Assembly (NCBI RefSeq): GCF_008802405.1
Contig: NZ_VZDO01000007.1
Coordinates: 62,001-126,000 of the forward strand
Direction: 5' to 3'
Length of the DNA: 64,000 nucleotides
Source: Plantimonas leprariae
Lineage (GTDB): Bacteria > Pseudomonadota > Alphaproteobacteria > Rhizobiales > Rhizobiaceae
Shown here: positions 9,312 through 20,812 of the stretch, piece after piece
How the letters are laid out: each line of letters starts with the position of its first letter
How positions within the stretch are numbered: the stretch's first letter is position 1
Program-made: the position numbers and the translations under genes
Notes under the pieces: model-generated
What the model was told of the DNA's origin: nothing
What the model saw: only the letters and a program-made list of their open reading frames with translations
The model's database searches: none

Positions 9312-11264
9312 TTGGACATCGTCACTTCCCAGAAGCTCCGGTTCGCCCTGCCGCTGTTCAACGCTCTGGCGGTCAGCCTCCTGATCCTGGCGATCGGCAG
9401 CATCCTCTATCTCGGGCGCGAGATCTTCGTGCCTTTCGCGCTGGCGGTGCTGCTCAGCTTCTCGCTCGCGCCGATCGTCAACATGCTGCTCTGGGCGCGC
9501 GTGCCGTCGAGCCTCGCCATCGCCGGCGCGGTGACCACCGCGCTCGTGCTGATCGCACTCGTCGGCTACGTCATCCTCAACCAGTTGTCGGCGCTCGCGA
9601 CCGAGCTGCCGAACTACCAGACCACGATGCAGCGCAAGATCGAGGGGCTGGCCTCGACCACCGGTTCCGAGCGCGGCCCGATCGCCGGCCTCGTCGTGAT
9701 GCTGAACGAGATGCAGGAGGATCTGTCGAACATCGGGCAGGCGCGCCGGCAGACGGCCGATCAGGCTCCGAACGAGCAGAAACCGCAGCCGGTGACGATC
9801 GCGGAGGAGACGAGCCCCTTCTCCACGGTCAGCGGCTTCGTGTCGCCGCTGCTGCATCCGCTGGCGACGGTCGGCATCGTCATCATCTTCTCGATCTTCA
9901 TCCTTGCGCAGCGCGAGGATCTCCGGAACCGCTTCATCCGTCTCGCCGGCACGGACGACCTGCAGCAGACCACGGCCGCGATCGACGACGCTGCGCGCCG
10001 GCTCGGCAAGCTGCTGCTCACCCAGCTCGCGATCAACACCGCCTTCGGCGTCGTGATCAGCCTCGGGCTGCTCGTCATTGGCGTGCCGAGCCCGTTCCTC
10101 TGGGGCATCATCGCCGGCATCCTGCGCTTCGTTCCCTATGTCGGGGCGGTGATCGGCGGCGCCCTGCCGCTCGCGCTCGCCTTCGCCGTCGATCCGGGCT
10201 GGAGCATGGCGATCTGGACCGTGGCGCTGTTCCTCGTCGTGGAACCGGTGCTCGGCCACATCATCGAGCCGCTGGTCTACGGTCATTCCAGCGGCCTGTC
10301 GCCGATCGCGGTGATCCTAGCGGCAGCGATCTGGGCGCTGATCTGGGGGCCGGTCGGCCTCATCCTCGCGACGCCGCTGACGATCTGCCTCGTGGTGATG
10401 GGTCGCTACGTCCAGCGCCTCGCGGTGATCGACATCATGCTCGGCGACCGGCCGGCTTTGTCGCCGTCGCAGATCTTCTACCAGCGCATGCTCGGCGGCG
10501 CGACGCGCGAGGCCGCCGGCCAGGCGCGCGAACTCCTGAAGGAACGGGCGCTGGCGACCTACTACGACGAGATCGCGCTGGAGGGGCTCCGTCTCGCGCA
10601 CGAGGACGTCGCGCGTTTCGCCGTCGAGGGCGACCGCCTGGAGACGCTGCGCGCCTCGACGCTCGGCCTCGTGAAGAGCCTGGAGACGATCGAGAGCCCG
10701 GTGCCGAAGGGCGGGTCGCTGCGGCCCGAGGCGGCGGCGGCGGCGGATGCCGTCGGCCCGGACACGACCTTCGCGCGGATCGTCCGCAGCCCCTCCGAGC
10801 TCGCGCCGGAATGGCGCGGCGCGACGCCGGTGGTCTGCATCGCCGGCGGCGACCCGCTCGATCTGCCGATCGCCTCGATGCTCGGGCAGGTCCTGACCAA
10901 GCACGGGCTCAACGCGCATGTGACGACGATGAAGGAGGTCGCGCAGAACCCGCCGACCAAGGCCGACGTCGAGGACGTGGCGCTCGTCTGCCTCTGCTTC
11001 GTCGAGCCGCTGAGCACGCTTCACCTTCGTCACACCGCATTGCAGGTGCATCGCGTCGCCCCGAAGGCGAAGGTGCTGATTGGCATCTGGCGCGAGCGCG
11101 ATCCCGAAATCGTCGCGACGCTGAAGAACCGGCTGCGGGTGAACGCCGTCGTCACCACCCTGAACGAAGCGCTGGCGACGATCTTCGAGATGTCGAGCGA
11201 CCGGGTGCCGGCGATCGCCGCGGCGGGCGAAAAGGCGAAAGCCGCGCAACCCGCCCTCGCCTGA
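9312..11264 (+). CDS. AI-2E/PerM family transporter with long C-terminal extension
   Basis: A 650-residue protein. Residues 1-365 form the usual PerM/AI-2E exporter-type membrane domain, with REIFVPFALAVLLSFSLAP near the start and GLLVIGVPSPFLWGIIAGIL and LVYGHSSGLSPIAVI in the core. Family members are about 340-400 residues. Here about 280 more residues follow: a helical linker, then a Rossmann-like segment (PVVCIAGGDPLDLPIASML through KVLIGIWRER) that recalls a cobalamin-binding-like or flavodoxin-like fold. The start is TTG 9312. The substrate is unknown, and the family name should not be read as proof of autoinducer transport. It lies 97 bp after acvB and may be the last gene of that unit. 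Confidence 0.85.
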   Translation: MDIVTSQKLRFALPLFNALAVSLLILAIGSILYLGREIFVPFALAVLLSFSLAPIVNMLLWARVPSSLAIAGAVTTALVLIALVGYVILNQLSALATELPNYQTTMQRKIEGLASTTGSERGPIAGLVVMLNEMQEDLSNIGQARRQTADQAPNEQKPQPVTIAEETSPFSTVSGFVSPLLHPLATVGIVIIFSIFILAQREDLRNRFIRLAGTDDLQQTTAAIDDAARRLGKLLLTQLAINTAFGVVISLGLLVIGVPSPFLWGIIAGILRFVPYVGAVIGGALPLALAFAVDPGWSMAIWTVALFLVVEPVLGHIIEPLVYGHSSGLSPIAVILAAAIWALIWGPVGLILATPLTICLVVMGRYVQRLAVIDIMLGDRPALSPSQIFYQRMLGGATREAAGQARELLKERALATYYDEIALEGLRLAHEDVARFAVEGDRLETLRASTLGLVKSLETIESPVPKGGSLRPEAAAAADAVGPDTTFARIVRSPSELAPEWRGATPVVCIAGGDPLDLPIASMLGQVLTKHGLNAHVTTMKEVAQNPPTKADVEDVALVCLCFVEPLSTLHLRHTALQVHRVAPKAKVLIGIWRERDPEIVATLKNRLRVNAVVTTLNEALATIFEMSSDRVPAIAAAGEKAKAAQPALA

Positions 11265-11282
11265 TTCGGGTGGCGGCGCGCC

Positions 11283-14279
11283 CTATCCCGCCGCCGCGGG
11301 CTCGATGGCGGGCACGGCCGCGGCCGGTGCCTCGCTCCGTCCTGCGTCGCTGAGGATCGAGCGCACTTCGCCCATCAGGTCGCGCATCGCGACCTTGTCC
11401 TTCGCCAGCACCTTATCGGCGCGGCCTTCGAGTTGCCGCCAGTCCTCCCGCGTGATGTCCTTGGAGGTGAGCACCACGACCGGGATCTCCGCCCATTCCG
11501 GCCGCTTGCGGAATTCCCTGAGAAAACCGAACCCGTCCATCACCGGCATCATCAGGTCGAGCAGCACCAGATCGGGCTTCACCGCCGTCGCCTTCTCCAG
11601 CCCCTGCTGCCCGTGCTCCGCGGTGTCGACGACGAGGCCTTCGCGCATCAGCGTGACGGACGCGCGTTCTAGCATGGCAGCGTCGTTGTCGACCACGAGC
11701 ACGCGCGCCGGGCCCGAGACGCTGAGCGCATCGACAACGCCCTTCAGCCGGTCCCATTCCACCGGCTTCAGGAGATAGTCGGAAGCGCCCAGCGAATAGC
11801 CGAGGCTGTGCTCGTCGATGACCGTGACCATAACGACCGGGATGCCGGCGAGGGCCGGATCGCCCTTCATCGCCCGAAGCACCGCCCAGCCGTCCATGCG
11901 CGGCATGGTGACGTCGAGGAGCACGAGGTTCGGGCGAAGGTCACGCGCGAGCTGCAGTCCCTGCTCGCCGTCGCCGGCCGTGTGGACCGAGAAGCCCTCC
12001 TTCGTCAGGAAGCGGCTCATCAGATCGCGCGCCGACCGGTCGTCGTCGATCACGAGGATCGTCCCGGCGGTGCCTTCCGTCGCGGTCGGCGCAGCGGGCG
12101 CGGCGTCCTCCGCCGCTTCCTCATCCTGCGGCTTCTCCAGTTCGGCCGGGATCTGGATGGTGAAGGTCGAGCCCTTCCCTTCCTCGCTGGAAACGGTGAT
12201 GTCGCCGCCGAGCATGCGGCAGAAGGAGCGGGTGATCGCTAGGCCGAGCCCCGTGCCGCCGAAGCGGCGCGTGGTGGAGGCGTCGGCTTGTGTGAAGCGC
12301 TCGAAGAGCTTCTGCGTCTGCTCCAGCGACATGCCGATGCCGGTGTCGCGGACGGAAAGCGCGAGCCAGTCGCGGCCGTCGCGCGAGCCCCGTTCGGCCT
12401 TCAGCGCGATCGTGCCGTTCTCGGTGAACTTCGACGCATTACTGAGGAGGTTGATCAGGCACTGCCGGATCTTGACCTGATCGGACTGCACGGCGCCGAG
12501 GTCGGCCGGCATGTCGATCTCCAGCTTGTTGTTCTTCTTCTCGACCAGCGGCTCGACGGTCGAGGCGACGTCCGAGATCGTCTCGCCGAGGTCGAACCGC
12601 TCGACGAAGATCTCCATCCGGTCGGCCTCGATCTTCGACAGGTCGAGCACGTCGTTGATGAGGCTGAGGAGATGCCGGGCGTTGCCCTTGATCTTCTTCA
12701 GGTCGTCGAGGAATTCCGCGTGCCCGAGGTCCTCCGCCTCTTCCTCCAGCATCTCCGTATAGCCGATCACCGCCGAGAGGGGGGTGCGGAGTTCGTGGCT
12801 CATGTTGGCGATGAACTGGCTCTTCGCGACGTTCGCCTGCTCGGCCGCGTCGCGGGCCGCCGCGAGTTCCTCCTCGAAGGCCCGCTGCTTGGTCACGTCG
12901 GTATTGGTACCGAACCATCGGAACACGCGGCCGGTATCGTCGCGGATCGGCAGCGCCTGGCTCAGGAACCAGCGGAACGAGCCGTCCGCGCCGCGCAACG
13001 GAAACGTGTCCTCCCAGACCTCGCCGCTAGACAGCGCCTTGCGGAAGTCGGCGACGACGCGCTCCTCGTGGTCGGGATGGTGCACGCGCCGCCAGCCGAA
13101 GCCCTGCATGTCCTCGAGCGTCGTCCCGGTGTAGTCGTACCACCTCCGGTTATACCATGAGATCTTCCCCTCCGCGTCGGCGATCCAGGCCATCTGCGGG
13201 ATCGACTCGGCGATCATCCGGAAGCGGGCCTCGCTGTCGCGCGTCCGCCGCTGCGATTCCCGCTGCTCGGTCTCGTCGGTGACGACGAGCCCGGCGCCGT
13301 TGTCGATCGACTTGTCGCCGCGCTTCGTCAGCGACAGCGGAAAGACGTTGAAGATCAGCACCCGCTCTCCCTCGCCGCCGGGCGTGCGGAGCATGACCTC
13401 GAGGTCCGTGGTGCCGGCCCGCCCGGCGATCACCGCGTCCAGCGGCTGGCGCAGCTTCTCCGCGAGTTCCGGATAGGCTTCGAAGATGTCCTGCCCGGTC
13501 GCGGCGTGTTCGGTGCCGCCGAGCGCGGCGGCGAAAGGCGGGTTCTCGCGCTGCAGCCGGCGCTCGGCGTCGACGAAGGCGAGTCCGATCGGGGCGTTTT
13601 CCAGCACCCGCGAGAGCAGCTGGCCGGTGCGCCGGCCGTCTCGGTGCCGGCGGAGCGCCAGCCCCGCGAGCGCCAGGCCAACCAGCACCGCCAGCGCGAA
13701 GGCGACGCTGGAGATGCGGCCGTTCGTGCGGTCCGCCCGCTCCTCGGCCGCGATCCGCTGCCGCGCGGCGTCCTGCGCCCGGCCGATCTCATCGCGGAAG
13801 GCGTCCATGTTGGCCTTGCCGCGCCCCTGGCGCACGATGTCGGCCGCCGGTTCGAAACCGCGCTCGCGACGGACGCGGATGATGTTGTCGATGTAGACAA
13901 GCTCGTCGCTGGCGAGCACCTCGATGCGCTTCAGGGTCTCCGTGTCGGCAGGGGTCGCCTGCCAGTCGGCCCGCAGGCGCGCCAGCGTGGGCTGTATCTC
14001 GGGCACGGTCGCCCTGTACGGCTCCAGGAAGTCCTCCAATCCGGTCAGGACGAAGCCCCGGGCGCTCGTTTCGATGGTGGTGAGCGAAGCGAGCACCCGC
14101 TCCGTCGAGTTCAGGAGCGCGGTTTCGGCGTCGATCCTCGCGGCACGTCCGTTCGAGTTACCGGTCGCCCAGGCATAGGCGGCGAGCGCCGCGATCAGCA
14201 GGAGGCCGGCGGCGACGAAGGGCATCACGCCCTGCCGCCAGGAAATCCGCCCGAACGCGGAGGCGCTTGTGCCCGTCAT
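11283..14279 (-). CDS. Hybrid histidine kinase (CHASE3-PAS-HisKA-HATPase-REC-REC)
   Basis: A 998-residue inner-membrane sensor kinase. It has a membrane segment at about 18-38, a CHASE3-like extracytoplasmic domain to about 180, a second membrane segment, and two PAS-like domains. Next come HisKA with SHELRTP (His495) and HATPase with [14 protein letters not shown] and GGTGLGLAI. Two receiver domains follow, with phospho-acceptor Asp789 ([11 protein letters not shown]) and Asp908 ([11 protein letters not shown]). There is no Hpt domain or DNA-binding output, so it must signal through a partner encoded elsewhere. I chose ATG 14279, where the membrane segment follows closely; in-frame upstream ATGs would add a tail without features. 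Confidence 0.9.
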   Translation of the reverse strand: MTGTSASAFGRISWRQGVMPFVAAGLLLIAALAAYAWATGNSNGRAARIDAETALLNSTERVLASLTTIETSARGFVLTGLEDFLEPYRATVPEIQPTLARLRADWQATPADTETLKRIEVLASDELVYIDNIIRVRRERGFEPAADIVRQGRGKANMDAFRDEIGRAQDAARQRIAAEERADRTNGRISSVAFALAVLVGLALAGLALRRHRDGRRTGQLLSRVLENAPIGLAFVDAERRLQRENPPFAAALGGTEHAATGQDIFEAYPELAEKLRQPLDAVIAGRAGTTDLEVMLRTPGGEGERVLIFNVFPLSLTKRGDKSIDNGAGLVVTDETEQRESQRRTRDSEARFRMIAESIPQMAWIADAEGKISWYNRRWYDYTGTTLEDMQGFGWRRVHHPDHEERVVADFRKALSSGEVWEDTFPLRGADGSFRWFLSQALPIRDDTGRVFRWFGTNTDVTKQRAFEEELAAARDAAEQANVAKSQFIANMSHELRTPLSAVIGYTEMLEEEAEDLGHAEFLDDLKKIKGNARHLLSLINDVLDLSKIEADRMEIFVERFDLGETISDVASTVEPLVEKKNNKLEIDMPADLGAVQSDQVKIRQCLINLLSNASKFTENGTIALKAERGSRDGRDWLALSVRDTGIGMSLEQTQKLFERFTQADASTTRRFGGTGLGLAITRSFCRMLGGDITVSSEEGKGSTFTIQIPAELEKPQDEEAAEDAAPAAPTATEGTAGTILVIDDDRSARDLMSRFLTKEGFSVHTAGDGEQGLQLARDLRPNLVLLDVTMPRMDGWAVLRAMKGDPALAGIPVVMVTVIDEHSLGYSLGASDYLLKPVEWDRLKGVVDALSVSGPARVLVVDNDAAMLERASVTLMREGLVVDTAEHGQQGLEKATAVKPDLVLLDLMMPVMDGFGFLREFRKRPEWAEIPVVVLTSKDITREDWRQLEGRADKVLAKDKVAMRDLMGEVRSILSDAGRSEAPAAAVPAIEPAAAG

Positions 14280-14379
14280 CCCACCTACCCATCCAAGCGC
14301 CCCGGCGCCTCGATACGGGTCGCCGCGGCCAGCTTCCGGCATATCTAGCGAAGCCCGCACCCGTTTCGACGAGATTCCC

Positions 14380-15435
14380 ATGGAATACAGGCTGCTCGGC
14401 CGTTCAGGCCTCAAGGTTTCCACGCTGACGCTCGGTACGATGACGTTCGGCGGCGGCGGCGTCTTCCAGAAGACCGGCTCCACCGACGTCGCCGGCGCGC
14501 GCCGGCAGATCGACATGTGCCTCGACGCGGGCGTCAATTTCTACGACACGGCCGACGTCTATTCGACCGGTCTGTCCGAGGAGATCGTCGGCGAGGCGAT
14601 CGAAGGCCGGCGCGACCGGCTGCTGATCGCGACGAAGGCGCGCTTCCCGATGAGCGAGGACGGCAACGACCGCGGCCTGTCGCGCCACCATCTGGTGAGG
14701 GCTTGCGAGGCGAGCCTGAAGCGCCTCAAGACCGATCACATCGACCTCTACCAGTGCCACCAGTGGGACGGCCAGACGCCGCTGGAGGAGACGCTTCGCG
14801 CGCTGGACGATCTCGTCGAAGCCGGCAAGGTCCGATACGTCGGCGTCTCGAACTTTTCCGGTTGGCACCTGATGAAGGCCCTCGGCATCGCCGAGCGGGA
14901 GGGCTTCGTGCGCCCCGTCGCGCAGCAGATCCACTACACCCTGCAGGCGCGCGACGCGGAGAACGAACTGCTGCCGATCGCCGTGGACCAGGGCGTCGGC
15001 ATTCTCGTCTGGTCGCCGCTCGCGGGCGGGCTCCTGTCCGGCAAGTATCGGCGCGGCAAGCCTGAGCCGGAGGGCACGCGCCGCGCCGCCGAATGGAGCG
15101 AGCCGCCGGTCTACGATTTCGAGAAGCTCTACGACATCGTCGAGGTGCTGGCGGAAATCGCCAAAGGGCGGGGCGTCAGCGCGGCGCAGGTCTCGCTCGC
15201 CTGGCTGCTGGCGCGGCCCGGCGTCGCGTCGGTGATCGTCGGCGCACGCACCGACGAGCAGCTCGCCGACAACCTGAAGGCGGCGGAACTGACGCTGTCG
15301 CAGGAAGAGGTCGATCGGCTCGAGGAAGCCAGCCGGCCGAACCTGATGTATCCCTATTGGCATCAGCGTAACACCGCCTCGGACCGGTTGTCGCAGGCCG
15401 ACCTCGCGTTGATAAAGCCGTATCTTTCCAAATGA
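14380..15435 (+). CDS. Aldo/keto reductase
   Basis: A 351-residue cytosolic NADPH-dependent oxidoreductase of the aldo/keto reductase (TIM-barrel) superfamily. The catalytic tetrad is visible: Asp and Tyr in [11 protein letters not shown], Lys in LIATKARFP and His in YQCHQWDG. The C-terminal cofactor-binding motif is [18 protein letters not shown]. It begins [14 protein letters not shown], typical of the YajO/Tas-like branch. The substrate is unknown. It stands alone, divergent from the hybrid kinase gene. Confidence 0.9.
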   Translation: MEYRLLGRSGLKVSTLTLGTMTFGGGGVFQKTGSTDVAGARRQIDMCLDAGVNFYDTADVYSTGLSEEIVGEAIEGRRDRLLIATKARFPMSEDGNDRGLSRHHLVRACEASLKRLKTDHIDLYQCHQWDGQTPLEETLRALDDLVEAGKVRYVGVSNFSGWHLMKALGIAEREGFVRPVAQQIHYTLQARDAENELLPIAVDQGVGILVWSPLAGGLLSGKYRRGKPEPEGTRRAAEWSEPPVYDFEKLYDIVEVLAEIAKGRGVSAAQVSLAWLLARPGVASVIVGARTDEQLADNLKAAELTLSQEEVDRLEEASRPNLMYPYWHQRNTASDRLSQADLALIKPYLSK

Positions 15436-15504
15436 TTGCGGGGAACCGCGAGCCGGCTCCGCCGTTATTCGGGCGACGAACCATTCAATGAACGGATAAT
15501 AGCC

Positions 15505-15717
15505 ATGCGACTTCACGAGAGCCGGATCGAGCGTGCGGAGCGCCGGGTTCGCGAGGCCGAAGCCAATGTCGACCGCCAGAAGCAGCGGCTCGCCGCGATC
15601 GAGGCGCGCGGCGACCGTCAGGCCTTCCGAAGCGGCCGCGAAGTGCTGCAATCCTTCAAGGATGCGCTGCACGCGATGAAGCTGCGGCTGAAGGAAGCCC
15701 GCCGCCAGCCGGTCTGA
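15505..15717 (+). CDS. Small charged coiled-coil protein
   Basis: A 70-residue protein rich in Arg, Glu and Lys with a heptad-like pattern across most of its length (for example ERRVREAEANVDRQKQRL). No family is recognised and no signal peptide is seen. ATG 15505 is the first methionine that leaves out a low-complexity leader. A strong intrinsic terminator follows within 30 bp, which supports its being a real transcribed gene. It probably forms a helical bundle or dimer; its role is unknown. Confidence 0.65.
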   Translation: MRLHESRIERAERRVREAEANVDRQKQRLAAIEARGDRQAFRSGREVLQSFKDALHAMKLRLKEARRQPV

Positions 15718-15745
15718 CCCTCCAGTCACCGACACCTTGATACGA

Positions 15746-15773
15746 CCCGCCGGCCACAGCCGGCGGGTTTTTT
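15746..15773 (+). terminator. Intrinsic terminator
   Basis: A perfect 9-bp GC-rich stem, CCCGCCGGC (15746-15754) with GCCGGCGGG (15759-15767), encloses the loop CACA and is followed directly by six T residues. It ends the transcript of the small coiled-coil gene. Confidence 0.92.
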
Positions 15774-15936
15774 GCATGTGCGCCCCGCTTCCAGTGCACT
15801 GCGTTTCGTAATGCAGTTGACGGCACGCGACGCCGCGGCGAACAGTGGTCGCGGTTGCGTGATTCCGCCGGCTCCGGCGCTGCGTCGGTCGGGCGGGCGT
15901 ACGGGAAGCGCGAACGCCTTGCCGGGAAGGACGTCG

Positions 15937-16212
15937 ATGAAGTTTCTCTTGGGTCTCGCGCCGCTCGCGTTCCTAGGCGGCTGCATGAGCACCAATCCGG
16001 GCTCGCCGCTGGAGGCCTACAGCGTGCCGGAAGCGCGCTGCGCCGCGATCCGCGAGCACGTGCCTTTCGACGAGCGCAACACGTCGCGCGACCCGACCGT
16101 CGGTCGCGGCTCGTTCTGCGACCCGGCGACGCGCTATGTCCGCGCCGAGCCGCCGGAAACCGACAGCCCGTTCTACATCGTCGGCGCCGCTGTGGACGCC
16201 GCCACCTACTAG
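15937..16212 (+). CDS. Small putative lipoprotein
   Basis: A 91-residue protein with a lipoprotein signal (MKFLLGLAPLAFLGGC, lipidation at Cys16) and a mature part of about 76 residues containing two further Cys. GGAAGGA lies 7 nt upstream of ATG 15937. No domain family is recognised. Its stop codon shares the tetranucleotide CTAG with the stop of the convergent mce gene (16209-16212), leaving no intergenic space. It is likely anchored in the envelope; function unknown. Confidence 0.7.
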   Translation: MKFLLGLAPLAFLGGCMSTNPGSPLEAYSVPEARCAAIREHVPFDERNTSRDPTVGRGSFCDPATRYVRAEPPETDSPFYIVGAAVDAATY

Positions 16213-16616
16213 CGGACTTCCTCCAGTTCGATCAGCGTTCCGAACCCGTCCTTCGGGTGGAGGAACAGCACCGGGTTGCCGTGCGCGCCGGGCTTCGGCT
16301 CGCCGTCGCCGAGGATGCGCATGCCGCTCGCCACGAGCTGCGCGCGCGCGGCGTAAATGTCCGGCACCTCGTAGCAGATATGATGCATGCCGCCGGCCTG
16401 GTTCTTGGCGAGGAAGGCCGCCACCGGCGACCCCTCGCCCAGCGGCTCCATGAGTTCGACCCGCGTGTTCGGCAGGTCGACGAAGGCGACGGTGACGCCG
16501 TGCACCGGCAGCGCCTGCGCTTCCGACACGCGGCCGCCCATCGTGTCGCGGTAGAAAGCGCTGGCGGCGGCAAGGTCCGGCACGGCCAGCGCCACGTGGT
16601 TCAACCGGCCGATCAA
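16209..16616 (-). CDS. mce: Methylmalonyl-CoA epimerase
   Basis: A 135-residue protein of the vicinal-oxygen-chelate fold that interconverts (S)- and (R)-methylmalonyl-CoA. It has the family opening [11 protein letters not shown], the central [11 protein letters not shown] and the C-terminal GTLIELEEV, which supply the His, His and Glu metal ligands. The TTG start overlaps the stop of mcm by 4 bp (TTGA). It links the carboxylase product to the mutase in propionate, odd-chain fatty-acid and branched amino-acid breakdown. Confidence 0.93.
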   Translation of the reverse strand: MIGRLNHVALAVPDLAAASAFYRDTMGGRVSEAQALPVHGVTVAFVDLPNTRVELMEPLGEGSPVAAFLAKNQAGGMHHICYEVPDIYAARAQLVASGMRILGDGEPKPGAHGNPVLFLHPKDGFGTLIELEEVR

Positions 16617-18763
16617 GCCGTCGCCTCGTTCCGCCGCCGCCCTTCCAGGATGTCGAGCACGGCCCTTGCCGCGTCGAGGACGTTGGTTCCGGGGCCGAAC
16701 ACCGCCGCGACGCCGCTGTCCAGAAGGAAGCGGTAGTCTTCCCGCGGGATGACGCCGCCGCAGACCACCGCGACGTGGCCCGCGCCCTTTGCCTGCATCG
16801 CCGCGACGAGTTGCGGCAGCAGCGTCCGGTGGCCGGCGGCGAGCGAGGAGATGCCGATCACCTGCACACCTGTCGCGACGGCCAACTCCGCCGCCTCCTC
16901 CGGTGTCTGGAACAGCGGCCCGGCGACGACTTCGAAGCCGAGATCGCCGAAGCCGGAGGCGATCACCTTCGCGCCGCGATCGTGCCCGTCCTGGCCGAGC
17001 TTGGCGACGAGGATGCGCGGCTTGCCGCCGTTCGCATCGGCGAAAGCCTCCAGCCGCTCGACCAGCATCCGGTATTCCGGCTCGTCGCGATAGGCGGCCC
17101 CGTAGATGTCGGCGACGACTTCCGCCTCCGCGCGGTGCGCGCCGAAGGCGCGCCGCAGCGCGTCCGAGATCTCGCCGACGGTGGCGCGAGCCCGCGCCGC
17201 CTCCACCGCCGCTTCCAGGATATTGGAGCTTTCGCTCCGCGCGGCGGCTTCCAGCGCCGACAGTGTGGACGACCACAGATCCGGGTCGCGCTGCCGCCGG
17301 ACGCGCTCGATTCGCGCCACCTGCGCCCGGCGCACCTCGGCATTGTCGATGCGGCGGAACTCGATCGGCTCCTCTTCCTCCAGCCGGTAGCGGTTGACGC
17401 CGACGATCACCTCTTCGCCGCGGTCGACGCGCGCCTGCCGGGCCGTCGCCGCCGCCTCGATTTGCCGCTTCGGGCTGCCGCTCGCCACCGCCGCCGTCAT
17501 GCCGCCCTCGCGCTCGATTTCCTCCATCAGCGCCCAGGCTTGTGTCGCGAGTTCCGCCGTCAGGCTCTCGACGTAGTAGGAACCGGCCAGAGGATCGACC
17601 ACCCGCGTCACGCCGGTCTCGTGGGCGAGGATGAGCTGCGTGTTCCGGGCGATGCGCGACGACGTCTCGCTCGGCAGCGCGATCGCCTCGTCGAAGGAAT
17701 TCGTGTGTAGCGACTGCGTGCCGCCCAGCACCGCCGCCAGTGCCTCGTAGGCGGTCCGCACGACGTTGTTCAGCGGATCCTGCTCCTGCAGCGACACGCC
17801 GCTCGTCTGGCAATGCGTCCGCAGCATCGAGGATTCGGCCTTTCGCGGCGCGAACTCCGCCATGACGCGCGTCCAGAGCAGCCGCGCCGCGCGAAGCTTC
17901 GCCGCCTCCATGAAGAAGTTCATGCCCACCGCGAAGAAGAACGACAGGCGCGGCGCGAAATCGTCGACCTTCAGTCCCCGCGCCAGCGCGGCGCGGACAT
18001 ATTCGCGCCCGTCCGCCAGCGTGAAGGCGAGCTCCTGCACGAGCGTCGCCCCCGCTTCCTGCATATGGTAGCCGCTGATCGAGATGGAGTTGAAGCGCGG
18101 CATCTGGCGCGCCGTATAGGCGATGATGTCCGACACGATCCGCATCGAGGGCTCGGGCGGATAGATATACGTGTTGCGGACGGTGAACTCCTTCAGGATG
18201 TCGTTCTGGATCGTGCCGGACAGCCGTTCCGCCGGCACGCCCTGCTCCTCACCGGCGACGATGAAGCTCGCCAGCACCGGGATCACCGCGCCGTTCATCG
18301 TCATCGACACCGACATCTCGCCGAGCGGGATGCCGTCGAACAGGATCTTCATGTCCTCGACGCTGTCGATCGCGACGCCGGCCTTGCCGACATCTCCCTC
18401 GACGCGCGGATGATCGGAATCGTAGCCGCGATGCGTCGCGAGGTCGAAGGCGACGGACAGGCCCTTCTGGCCGGCGGCCAGCGCGCGGCGGTAGAAGCGG
18501 TTCGACTCCTCGGCGGTCGAGAAGCCGGCATATTGCCGGATCGTCCAGGGCCGGCCGGCATACATCGTAGCGCGGACGCCGCGGGTATAGGGCGCCGCGC
18601 CCGGCAATGTGCCGATATGGTCCAGCCCGTCGATGTCGGAAGCCGTGTAGAGCGGCTTCACGGCGATGCCTTCGGGCGTCTGCCAGACCAGCGTCTCGGC
18701 CTCGGCCTTGATCTCCCGCCGGGCGCGCTCGCGCCAGTCGGACAGTTCGGGATCGTCGGTCAT
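16613..18763 (-). CDS. scpA: Methylmalonyl-CoA mutase
   Basis: A 716-residue adenosylcobalamin-dependent mutase, full length for the single-subunit type. The N-terminal TIM barrel starts with ELSDWRERA and includes [23 protein letters not shown]. The C-terminal cobalamin domain has [17 protein letters not shown], whose DxHxxG motif supplies the lower-axial His, with GISSLAAGH and GGVIP following. It converts (R)-methylmalonyl-CoA to succinyl-CoA. It lies 35 bp after pccA and overlaps mce, so the three form one transcription unit with pccB. Confidence 0.96.
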   Translation of the reverse strand: MTDDPELSDWRERARREIKAEAETLVWQTPEGIAVKPLYTASDIDGLDHIGTLPGAAPYTRGVRATMYAGRPWTIRQYAGFSTAEESNRFYRRALAAGQKGLSVAFDLATHRGYDSDHPRVEGDVGKAGVAIDSVEDMKILFDGIPLGEMSVSMTMNGAVIPVLASFIVAGEEQGVPAERLSGTIQNDILKEFTVRNTYIYPPEPSMRIVSDIIAYTARQMPRFNSISISGYHMQEAGATLVQELAFTLADGREYVRAALARGLKVDDFAPRLSFFFAVGMNFFMEAAKLRAARLLWTRVMAEFAPRKAESSMLRTHCQTSGVSLQEQDPLNNVVRTAYEALAAVLGGTQSLHTNSFDEAIALPSETSSRIARNTQLILAHETGVTRVVDPLAGSYYVESLTAELATQAWALMEEIEREGGMTAAVASGSPKRQIEAAATARQARVDRGEEVIVGVNRYRLEEEEPIEFRRIDNAEVRRAQVARIERVRRQRDPDLWSSTLSALEAAARSESSNILEAAVEAARARATVGEISDALRRAFGAHRAEAEVVADIYGAAYRDEPEYRMLVERLEAFADANGGKPRILVAKLGQDGHDRGAKVIASGFGDLGFEVVAGPLFQTPEEAAELAVATGVQVIGISSLAAGHRTLLPQLVAAMQAKGAGHVAVVCGGVIPREDYRFLLDSGVAAVFGPGTNVLDAARAVLDILEGRRRNEATA

Positions 18764-18798
18764 GCGGTGCTCCTCCCGCCGCCCATCTGTGCCCTGTC

Positions 18799-20802
18799 CT
18801 ATTCGAGTTCGAGGATCAGCTCGTCGACGGCGAGGCTCGCCCCGACCGCGACGGCGACGCGCTTCACCCGGCCGCGCCGCTCGGCCTTCAGGGCGTTCTC
18901 CATCTTCATCGCCTCGACGGTCGCGAGCGTCTGCCCCGCCTCGATCGTCTCGCCGGCCGCGACCGCGATGGCGGTGACGATGCCCGGCATCGGGCAGAGC
19001 AGCAGCTTCGAGGTGTCCGGCGGCGGCCGCAGCGGCATCAGCCGCGCCAGTTCCGCGACGCGCGAGCGCCGGACCCGCGCCGTCACATCGACGCCGCGCC
19101 GACGCAGCCGCACGGTGGTGCCGGAGAGCGCCACCTTCACCTTGGCCGCCGCACCGTCGATGCGGAACTCGGCATAGGTCCGGCCGGGCCGCCAGTCGCT
19201 CGCGACCTCCACGGTCCGGTTGCCGTCGAAGCGAACCCGCATGCGGCCGTCCGCTTCCTCGACCGTCGCCGGAAAAGCGTGGGCGTCGAACGCGACGGTC
19301 CATTCCCTCCCGAGCCTGCGGCGGTGGTTGTCGATCGCGCCGGAAACCTGGGCGTCGCGCTTCTGGCGCGTCAGTTCGCAGAAGGCGGCGATCGCGGCGA
19401 GGTCTTCCGCTTCCGCCGCGTCCGGCGTCCGTCCCGCGAAGCCGTCCGGGAACTCCTCGGCGATGTAGGCCGTGGTGAGCCGGCCTTCGCGGAACCGCTC
19501 CTGCCGCATCAGCGTCGCGAGGAACGGCAGGTTGTGGCCGACGCCCTCCAGCTCGAAGACGTCGAGCGCGCGCGACATGGCGTCGACGGCCGCTTCCCGC
19601 GTCGGCGCATGGGTGCAGAGCTTGGCGATCATCGGATCGTAGAAGACCGGGATCTCCGCGCCCTCGAACACGCCCGTATCCACCCGCACCGTTCCGCCGT
19701 CCGCCGCCGTGCCATCCGTCGGCGGCCGGTAGCGCGTCAGCCGCCCGACCGAGGGCAGGAAGTTGCGGTACGGGTCCTCGGCATAGACGCGGGTCTCGAT
19801 CGCCCAGCCGCCGAGGCGCACGTCGTCCTGCGAGAAGCGCAGCGGCTCGCCGGCCGCGACGCGGATCATCTCCTCCACGAGGTCGAGGCCGGTCGTGAGC
19901 TCCGTAACCGGATGCTCGACCTGCAGGCGCGTGTTCATTTCGAGGAAGTAGAAGTTGCGGTCGCGATCGACGATGAACTCCACCGTGCCGGCCGAATGGT
20001 AGCCGACCGCCTTCGCCAGCGCGATGGCTTCCGCCCCCATCGCCGCGCGCGTCGCGGCATCGAGGAAGGGCGACGGCGCTTCCTCGACGACCTTCTGGTT
20101 GCGCCGCTGGATCGAACATTCGCGCTCACCGAGATGCACGACGTTGCCGTGCCGGTCGCCGAGCACCTGGATCTCGATGTGGCGCGGCTCGGTGACGAAC
20201 CTCTCGATGAAGATGCGCTCGTCGCCGAAGGACGAGCGCGCCTCGTTGCGCGACGAGGCGAACCCTTCGCGTGCTTCGGCCTCGTTCCAGGCGACGCGCA
20301 TGCCCTTGCCGCCGCCGCCGGCGGAGGCCTTGATCATCACCGGAAAGCCTATCTCCGCGGCGATCCGCGCTGCCTGCGTCGCGTCTTCGATCAAGTCCAT
20401 ATGGCCAGGCACGGTGGAAACGCCGGCTTTCGCCGCGATACGCTTCGAGGCGATCTTGTCGCCCATCGCCTCGATCGCCGAGGCGGGCGGCCCGATGAAC
20501 GCGACGCCTTCCCTGTCGAGCGCTTCGGCGAAGGCCGCGTTCTCCGACAGGAAGCCGTAGCCGGGATGGACGGCATCGGCGCCGGTCTGGCGGATCGCGG
20601 CGAGGATCGCCTCGATCGAAAGGTACGACTGCGCCGAGGGAGCCGGGCCGATCCGCACGGCCTCGTCTGCCTCGCGCACATGCAGCGCGTCGCGATCGGC
20701 ATCCGAATAGACCGCGATCGTCGCGATGCCGAGCCGCCGCGCGGTGCGGATCACGCGGCACGCGATCTCGCCTCGATTGGCGATGAGGAGCTTGCTGAAC
20801 AA
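18799..20802 (-). CDS. pccA: Propionyl-CoA carboxylase, biotin-containing alpha subunit
   Basis: A 667-residue biotin carboxylase/BCCP protein. It opens with [20 protein letters not shown]; the ATP-grasp part has GGGGKGMRV and [17 protein letters not shown]-terminal biotinyl domain carries EAMKMEN near the end. I chose TTG 20802, directly before FSKLL, which leaves a 10-bp gap after the DUF2442 gene; an extension to 20895 would run into that gene. It carboxylates biotin for transfer to propionyl-CoA by PccB. Unusually, it is separated from pccB by two small DUF genes. Confidence 0.93.
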   Translation of the reverse strand: MFSKLLIANRGEIACRVIRTARRLGIATIAVYSDADRDALHVREADEAVRIGPAPSAQSYLSIEAILAAIRQTGADAVHPGYGFLSENAAFAEALDREGVAFIGPPASAIEAMGDKIASKRIAAKAGVSTVPGHMDLIEDATQAARIAAEIGFPVMIKASAGGGGKGMRVAWNEAEAREGFASSRNEARSSFGDERIFIERFVTEPRHIEIQVLGDRHGNVVHLGERECSIQRRNQKVVEEAPSPFLDAATRAAMGAEAIALAKAVGYHSAGTVEFIVDRDRNFYFLEMNTRLQVEHPVTELTTGLDLVEEMIRVAAGEPLRFSQDDVRLGGWAIETRVYAEDPYRNFLPSVGRLTRYRPPTDGTAADGGTVRVDTGVFEGAEIPVFYDPMIAKLCTHAPTREAAVDAMSRALDVFELEGVGHNLPFLATLMRQERFREGRLTTAYIAEEFPDGFAGRTPDAAEAEDLAAIAAFCELTRQKRDAQVSGAIDNHRRRLGREWTVAFDAHAFPATVEEADGRMRVRFDGNRTVEVASDWRPGRTYAEFRIDGAAAKVKVALSGTTVRLRRRGVDVTARVRRSRVAELARLMPLRPPPDTSKLLLCPMPGIVTAIAVAAGETIEAGQTLATVEAMKMENALKAERRGRVKRVAVAVGASLAVDELILELE

Positions 20803-20812
20803 GGAGTGACCG

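Noticed and set aside
14280-14537. Upstream extension of the hybrid kinase
   Set aside because: It would overlap the divergent aldo/keto reductase gene and adds a Pro/Arg-rich tail ahead of the first membrane segment.
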